A DNA stretch of 64,000 nucleotides. Source: Bradysia coprophila. Its lineage: Eukaryota; Arthropoda; Insecta; Diptera; Sciaridae. The notes under the pieces were generated by a model, which did no database searches, was not told the DNA's origin, and saw nothing but the letters and a program-made list of their open reading frames with translations. The stretch covers positions 798,062 through 862,061 of the forward strand of contig NW_023503302.1 of assembly GCF_014529535.1 (NCBI RefSeq), given 5' to 3'. A program made the translations under genes and the position numbers. Of the stretch, positions 57,315 through 64,000 are shown piece by piece (the first letter of the stretch is position 1; the number at the start of each line of letters is the position of its first letter).

Positions 57315-59049
57315 TTTAAAACAAGCACTCAGTCTACAAGTAAAGTTTCAATCAAAAGGCCGATTTTTACATATTGCAACGAATTGACATGTTGTTATCA
57401 TGAAACATAAACAAAACACGTTGACAAATGAGACATATGCAATGATCCGCCACACTTCGATATCTTAAAATAGTATTAGCAATACCCTCTCTAGCAAACA
57501 AACTAGGAAAATTAGGGTGGTGAAACTACAGTGTACGCTGTCATAGAAAATTTTAGACTAAAAAATAAATTAAATGAAGACGAGCAGCGATGTTCTTTTT
57601 TGTGTCTTTTCTAACCATGCCGGTGTTCGAAAGTGAATAATTCGTGTTTGTGATGTATTTTTTCGTGTTTTACTCCGTCATTTTGGTGTGCAAAGTTATA
57701 GAAGTTTAAAATTTGTGTTTTTGTGTCATGTCGATTTAGCTTTAAAAAAAGTGCGTCACGGCAACTCCATCACAAAAATGTGAGTGTCAAATTTGTAAAA
57801 ATAAAGTGGTATTTTGACTGTGTCAAAACGAAGTTTCTTTGCTGGTCTAACCCATATAACCTCAGTGTTGAAGCGGCATTACAATTTTTTTCCGAGCTTG
57901 ATTATTTGCGCTCTGGTGAAATATTTAACTTTACTCTGGCAATGAAATACATTAAATGTCATAGCAGGGAAGTTAGTTCACAAGAAAATATGTTGCTGAC
58001 ATTAGTATAAGAGGTATAAGAAGTAATAGAATTTTACAAAAATCTACTACGTTTGTGCTTTGTGGAAGTACACTTGAAATGAGCCATCACAACGCAAATT
58101 CGGCTGATTTTTGGCTATCGGCACAGCTCTGCTGCTAGCATGAACATAAGAAATATTTAGAGGCTATCTTAATAGGCGTTGCATTTCTTTCGTAAAGACA
58201 GGAGTCATGATTTGTTAGTGTGAATAAAAACTCATAACACATGCAATCGTACACACATACATCTTTGAAATTTGGAGGATATTTTGACGTTGATACATAG
58301 AATGAGTGTTCGAGCTAGTAGCAGTGCTATGCTATAGAGAAATGATGGTTCGAAACTAAAACTAAATGTAATAGATTCTTGTAAATTTCGTCATAATGTT
58401 AGTTATGTCAGAGATCTATTTTTTGTGAACTAACTTCACTGCAATGAGGTTTAATGGATTTTTACCAAAGTGAAGGTATTTCACCTGAAATCCTGAAAAT
58501 CCCGAAACTGTCAAAATACCACCTTTGTTTGTAGAATTGAATGTGGATTGTGGATTTGAGCACACTATTTCACAGCACTCTCAATGATTGACGCTGTCAG
58601 CAAGCCGGTCAATTCACGCACTTCATCGAACAATATTTTCATGGGCAATGTGATCGAAAATTTAATTTCCTAATAAATGATTTTGATTTTTAAATTTCGT
58701 ATCTCAAAAGACCGTCTTGAAGGGATTGCCACCGCTGATTTTTGCGGTAGTGACGATAACAATTTCCACAATCTATTGTACCTTGTTGACTAATTTCTAT
58801 TTTTACATGTAAAATGCAAAGGTGCAAAGACTATGTTGTATTTTTACCACCTTAATAAATGCATTTAGGTTGCACCGTAAACAGTTTACATCCGTTTGAT
58901 GGACATAAAAAGAATTCTGCCCCCACTGTTTGTGATCTCTTCGTGGAATTTTTCGAAACTAAAGTTAGGATCGTTGGTACAAGCCCGAATCGAACGGGCT
59001 CGAACTCGATTATTTATTTGATCTCTTATACGATTCGACTGTAAAAATG
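57315..59049. other. Interval between ALG8 and the carboxypeptidase gene
   Basis: Holds the ALG8 promoter region. A plus-strand frame without an ATG (57723-58010) looks protein-like from about 57800 but has no family match. The rest shows no gene or bounded repeat. Confidence 0.4.
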
Positions 59050-60760
59050 TTACACTTTTGCGTGAAAGAGTAGAATTCGATCTTCTTTGTAATCCTTGCA
59101 ACACAATTTGTACTTTCTGACAAAGTAAAGACTGGTGATGAGAATGACAACCAGCAAAACAACAAATCCAATGGCTACGAATGAGAACCCAATGAATACG
59201 AGAAAAAATTAAAGGAATTAAATGCTTCATCTTACAGTAATATATCACAGCACGTGATCGACAAGAACAACATGTCGATTTATAGTAGCCGAGAGCCTTG
59301 GCTTCACTGAGCAGCGCCACGATGCTATCAAGCGTCTCCCAACCAGCTGGCTCAATTTGATCGGCTGGCAAAAGAAATCTATCCTGAAAATTTGACAATT
59401 CCCTTTCTGACCGCCGTAGCTCGTACGCATACACTATCGAAACGTTCAATTCACCGTAAACCCAATCTATACTTGTTCCTGGCGCTTCGTACATTGTTTC
59501 GAAAGCGTTCCCCATTTCGAACTGTGTCCCATTCGACTTAGCAAGCGCATCGATCGCTTTTTCTCCAATTTGATACAAATCTTTGCTGTTTGGTGGCCGA
59601 GAACTTCTGCCTGCGAAGGGAAATAAGAGCTTTTTTGCGGCAGAATGAAAGCTCAAGTAAGTTTCGATCCGTTGTGAGTTGACGTTCTTCCGGAGGTACT
59701 CAGCAAACTTTCTCGTTTCTAATGATTAAATGATGGGTGAGAAATTGGAACTCAACTTAGCAGTATTTAACATTAATATACCTGGCGCACTGAACGCATA
59801 TGGTCCAGGATAGTTCCATCCACAAGGTTCCTCAGAACTTCCTCTCGTTGCGCTCCACGAGGCATTCCAATTTCGATTTAAATCAACGCCGAAACACGAC
59901 CCAAATGGTTCGCGACTTTTACGCCACAATCTGTTCACATCAAAGGTGTATTTGTATCCGTCTGGATTGAACACCGGAAAAACAATCCAGTTGAAATTAC
60001 GAGCAATATGTTTGACTTTGGTATCAGTCGACGTAAGGAGCTGATTTAATATAAAAGTAGCTGTTGCTGGACCAATCCATTCTTTGGCATGTATTCCAGC
60101 TTCGATGAAAACGGTAGGATTATCGGCTTTATAGGACAGCCTTACTCCTTTCAACGGTCGCCCTTCAAAACTCATTCCAATGTCCAGTGGTGTAATCAGG
60201 TCGCTGTATTTTTCGGCCAAATAATCGAGCCATGCGTAAATCGTTTCAAGTTGATAGAAATGTTTCCATCCGAAATCGATTGCCAACGTATTTAGCGGTT
60301 TGATGCTTTTCAACTCAACATCGATCATATCTTGTAAGTTGACATTCTTGAAACGAAACGAACAATAATTTTAGAACGTAAATGTACACACAGGCTTTTA
60401 GAGTGCCACCGCGGAGGAAACTATACTCTCGGAATTATTCGAGGTTATGAAAAATGTGGTAACGTCTACAGAGAAGCCAATTAAATGTATTTATTTAGAG
60501 AAAATTAAATTACCAGTTCTTCATGTGATATATTGTTACTGGCGAGTAGGCTCTCGAATCTCGGTACTTCATGCGGTTCAACCAAAAGTGTTACATTTAA
60601 ATTTTGTTCACTTTGCTTCTGGTCTAGTGCTATGTGTCTATCAATTTCACGTTTCACCCTTAAAGACATGTCTGATGCCAGACTAATTTCATACAACTTG
60701 TGTCTGTCATATCGAATTTTTTCGCCTTTCACAATACCAAGAACCAATATAATTCGGATC
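59050..60760 (-). CDS. M14 carboxypeptidase A-like proenzyme with C-terminal membrane anchor (first exon not found)
   Basis: Minus-strand exons 60760-60514, 60346-59782, 59718-59236 and 59174-59050 join in phase, about 473 residues. The first begins mid signal peptide (IRIILVLGIVKGEKIRYD), so a short upstream exon with the ATG is missing; a TATAAGTA lies at 60936-60929. A propeptide of about 90 residues precedes the catalytic domain. Zinc ligands are visible: HAKEWIGP (His, Glu) and SFHS (His). GVDLNRNW supplies the Asn-Arg pair, MYEAPG the tyrosine and YELR the catalytic Glu. Isoleucine in SIDWVY suggests A-type specificity for hydrophobic C-terminal residues (inference). After the domain a CCSC segment and the last exon encode a transmembrane helix (SIGFVVLLVVILITSLYFV) and a short basic cytoplasmic tail, unusual for this mostly secreted digestive family. 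Confidence 0.87.
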
Positions 60761-61184
60761 CTATTAACACAAAATTAAAATATTTTTTTGATTAAGGCAA
60801 AAAAGCATTTTCTTAGAGGTCACACATATTCGGGTCAGGTTCTATTTTCATCAATTTGAAATTTCAATATTTTTTTGGTAAAATAGATTGTGGGGTCATA
60901 TCGCCGCCTGTTTTCATTCTCTCATCTCTACTTATACATGCGAGCGACAGAGCCCGAGTCTAAACGAGTCTATACCGTCTATAGATCCTAGATAGTGGCG
61001 ACATATATGGGTAGCGGAAAAAATATCGTCACGATCTGAAAAGTCATTTGTTCGGTATCTTCCGATCGTCTCATGACTATTTTTTCAACTGGTGAAAGTA
61101 CGACTGCGTCATTTCTTGTGCTTGGACAGTAGTCTGCTTTAGTCGGTTTCTTATTTTTTATGTTTTTGCGTTTAAACGAGTTTT
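60761..61184. other. Carboxypeptidase upstream region
   Basis: It should hold the missing first exon and promoter. No convincing ATG-plus-donor pair was identified. Confidence 0.35.
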
Positions 61185-61750
61185 TAATTTTATAGGTTTT
61201 TTCTAAATAACTGTAAACGCGGACTTTGACAACCCGAACCACGACGTTTGCGACGATTTCATCCACAGACGACATAACCTTTGTTTTTTGCAAAAATTTT
61301 GAGGCTGCTTCGCGCTAATTTCGGCAGCTCATTTTTCATGAGAAATTGTTTATGCTCAAAACAAACGAGGCATTGAAAACGTGTTTTGGTCCTAGTTTTC
61401 ATTGACAGATGCAGCAGTCGCGATTTTGAATAGAAAAAGTTCTAACTTCATTTGACAGTTTAGAAAATTTCGTCATGAAAAATTGGACCAAAACACGTTT
61501 TCAATGCCTCGTTTGTTTTGAGCATTAGGTTATGTTGTCTATGGATGAAATTTGACGATTCGTATGGCCTTGGAACAGACCTATAGGTTTGTTTTCAACG
61601 ACAATTTCATCCACAGTAACGTCGCTTGCGTGATATTTCATACAAATCGAGCAACGTCGCCTACGCGATTTACACAGAGATATTATTGAGGTTATGGTTC
61701 TATGATTGAAATTTGACAATTCATATGGCCTTGGAACAAACCTATAAAAC
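61185..61750. repeat. Interspersed palindromic repeat: split copy plus tandem copy
   Basis: Motifs GATTTCATCCACAG, AGGTTATG..ATGGATGAAATTTGAC and CGTATGGCCTTGGAAC recur, as in the copy at 18283. The first copy is interrupted at about 61295-61525 by a segment with perfect 41-bp inverted arms. A second full copy runs about 61575-61745. Confidence 0.65.
61352..61525. repeat. Perfect 41-bp inverted repeat nested in the older repeat
   Basis: Arms 61352-61392 and 61485-61525 are exact reverse complements (ATGCTCAAAACAAACGAGGC .. / .. GCCTCGTTTGTTTTGAGCAT), with 92 bases between them. The perfect match implies a young insertion or ongoing arm homogenisation. Confidence 0.8.
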
Positions 61751-62283
61751 TGAATGAAAATGAACTCAAATGACATACGTTGAATTAATTTTATTCGCAA
61801 AATATGAGACTACTAGATAATTTAGCTCCCTAGTCAAATCAAGGAATCAAGCGCCCCTGACTGGTTTATTTTACTCTGCAGTGAACGTGTAACAAAATCC
61901 ATAGTATACACCAAAACAACCCGAAGTATTGGGTAAATCTTGAAAGAACATACATACCAGCAGTGACGATTTTCTCGAAGCCGCATATTTTTTCCCGATT
62001 ATCTAGACAAAAGCGACAGTTGAACTTGCATCGAAATTCCGTGAAATTCACGAAAAGGAATAAATTAATTTAGTGAAAATGAACCGAAATATTATCTTTT
62101 TAACACTATTCCGTTCCGATCCAAACTCAAAAGATAAGCAGATTAAATCGATAAGAACTTTTGCCGAGATCAACAATATGTGTAAGATGTATCGCTTATT
62201 TATAACTAAAATAATTGTAAACACAAACGAAACTTGTTCTCTTTGTATTCTCATTCACACTTATTTTAGCTCGGTTTCTGTAA

Positions 62284-62299
62284 TGACGTCATGACGTCA
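62284..62299. promoter_or_regulatory. Two abutting CRE/ATF sites
   Basis: TGACGTCA occurs twice with no gap (62284-62291 and 62292-62299). TGACGTCA is the consensus for CREB/ATF bZIP dimers. No nearby start codon with support was found, so a regulatory role is only suggested. Confidence 0.45.
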
Positions 62300-62441
62300 C
62301 GTAATGCTGTTGAGATTTCATTCCAAATCATATTATAGTTCATTATAGATCGTATGTAAAGTCTGCGTGATGAGATGAACTTAAATTTGGGTAGTAAATA
62401 AAGTGAGAGTTGTTGGTACTCAAACACGTGAGGTAGTAGTC

Positions 62442-63004
62442 ATTTGTGTACCTGTTTTGGACGATTGATTTTAGGCAATTTCGCGGATTGTAGGCCGAAC
62501 GAAGTGAGACCTTCCAATCAAGTTCGACGATTCTACAATTCTTCAAAAGGTTTGCCAGAAAATCTAAATGCCACAAAATAATTGATTTGATAATTGATAA
62601 CTAACAAGCAGTAGATACCTAAAATTGCACATACACTAAAGTAAGTATAAAAAAGGCAATCAAATCTAACATTAGACAACTTCAACGAGCTGCGGTAACT
62701 TATTGCAATGTTAGACAACTCTGATGAGTGTTAAGTTATAATATTTTTTCGTTGCGAGCAAGACAACTTGTGTAATTCTAAACAGATTTTAATGAAACGA
62801 AGATGCTATTTGCACGTCGTGTAAATAGTCTCCGTTGTGTGTTATTTGCACGTCGTGTAAAAAGTCTTTTCATGCTTTGGGGCTGAAAATGAGGGAAATT
62901 TTTCGAATTTTCTCGGGTTTCCGGCCCTCTGCATGAAAACTTACATGTGCACCTGTTTGGGACGGTTGATTTAAGGCACAATCGTCCAAAACAGGTACAC
63001 AAAT
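62442..63004. mobile_element. Inverted-repeat element of 563 bp with an internal hairpin at one end
   Basis: ATTTGTGTACCTGTTTTGGA at 62442 is mirrored by TCCAAAACAGGTACACAAAT ending at 63004. Just left of the right end GTGCACCTGTTTGGGACGG forms a second, local hairpin with the same arm. Near 62810-62870 a GCACGTCGTGTAAA(T/A)AGTC motif is repeated twice. Non-coding, MITE-like. Confidence 0.6.
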
Positions 63005-64000
63005 AACCATCGTTGGGTACTATTTACACGTCATGTAAACAGTCTGTCTGAAAAAAAATGTAATTTTCAAGTTCAATATTTCAACAAATAACTATAACGT
63101 ATTTAAGTTTCTTTGTGTTCCTTACAATAAAATATTAAAATACTCTTTCGCATTGGACTAAAGAAGAACCTGTCCGCAGAAACCTCATAGTGAATCTAAT
63201 AAATGTTCGAAATATCCGTAAGAGAATTTGTCATTTCCTTATGACATGCTCTCTCCGTATACATCGTCAAATTAATAAACCTAACACTATTTTTTATTGT
63301 TTTCGGACATAATTTGGCTTTAAACTTTGAAACACATTTCGCATCTCAATACCTTTTTTATCCAGTTAAAGTTACTCAATCGGTCAATTAACTATTTCGG
63401 TTAGTCAAACTATATTTGAAAACATTTTGCGGTCAAAATTATTTTTTTATCGAAAAAGTTATTCGCACATTGGATGATTAGTACTATTATAAAGTGAATA
63501 TTTACGATTTTCAAAATGTAAAGGAAAGGCTACTTTAGCATTCTCATAGGATTCTTCCTTTTACAGAATGTAACTAAAACAACCTTATAGGATTTCCTCT
63601 GCTACAAAATTAACGACTCAGAGAGGCAGTGCCTAAAATAAGGATTTTTTTTACCGGGGGGGGGGGGAAAGTCTAGACATTTAGATATAAGAAAATGTAT
63701 GGTACGCCTATACTTGGGAACTCAATTCGAATTTATTTCCTTTACGTGTACTGCCGAATGCGTCCACCACAAGAGATATCATTTACTTTGTAAGTGAAAA
63801 CACAAAGAAGTGCGTCTCCTTTGCCCTGATTTTATATAATATTGACAATTATGACGATTTATGGCAATTTAAAAGAGAGAGTTTGCTTATAACGGATACA
63901 CAATGATCGTACAAACGGTTTCTCATCGCCTTACGAGGAGTTAGGTTAATGATCACCTGTCAAATGATTGCTAGCCCGAAAGAAATTTAATACTAATGCG
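63005..64000. other. Terminal unassigned stretch
   Basis: No supported gene. It includes a run of about 13 G at 63656-63668, striking in this AT-rich setting, and otherwise AT-rich spacer. Confidence 0.4.

Noticed and set aside
62073-62294. 73-codon plus-strand frame before the CRE pair
   Set aside because: AT-rich, no signal, domain or splice support.

Overview
The window is AT-rich nuclear DNA of an insect, most likely a dipteran, and possibly a lower fly such as a fungus gnat (the order is well supported, the family is a guess). The evidence is short GT-AG introns, recognisable insect orthologues (RpS2, RpL3, cornichon, mRpL48, Iws1, ALG8, METTL18, an EXD3/MUT-7/Nibbler exonuclease), secreted CAP (antigen 5-like) proteins, an M14 carboxypeptidase and a chymotrypsin-fold protease, plus a dense load of short inverted-repeat transposons. 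No retrovirus or LTR element was seen.

Layout. 0-6 kb is repeat territory: a 313-bp hAT-like MITE, a 2.9-kb foldback element whose arms are arrays of a 34-bp palindrome-bearing unit, and a 5'-truncated LINE on the minus strand. 6-14 kb holds RpS2 (with two related C/D-box snoRNAs in its introns), an F-box/LRR gene with one apparent frameshift, a possible small secreted protein gene, and RpL3. 14-24 kb alternates small MITEs with a Ly6-type GPI-anchored protein gene, cornichon and METTL18. 24-28 kb has mRpL48 and Iws1 (with an expanded RS-repeat domain). 28.5-31.4 kb is a 2.2-kb non-autonomous hAT-type element with a perfect 8-bp target duplication, plus other repeats. 33.8-39.7 kb is a 17-exon EXD3/MUT-7-like exonuclease gene carrying a complete serine protease gene on the opposite strand in its third intron. 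40-50 kb is a cluster of three CAP genes separated and invaded by MITEs. 50-55 kb is gene-poor. 55.4-57.3 kb is ALG8, 59-60.8 kb is a carboxypeptidase with a predicted C-terminal membrane anchor, and the rest is repeats and unassigned sequence.

Functional themes. Three genes act in translation (RpS2, RpL3, mRpL48), and METTL18 is the known histidine methyltransferase for RPL3. Its target histidine falls at residue 245 in the RpL3 model here. The protease, carboxypeptidase and CAP genes look like secreted or digestive functions. All exon boundaries were set by hand from splice sites and phase agreement; they have not been tested against transcripts.
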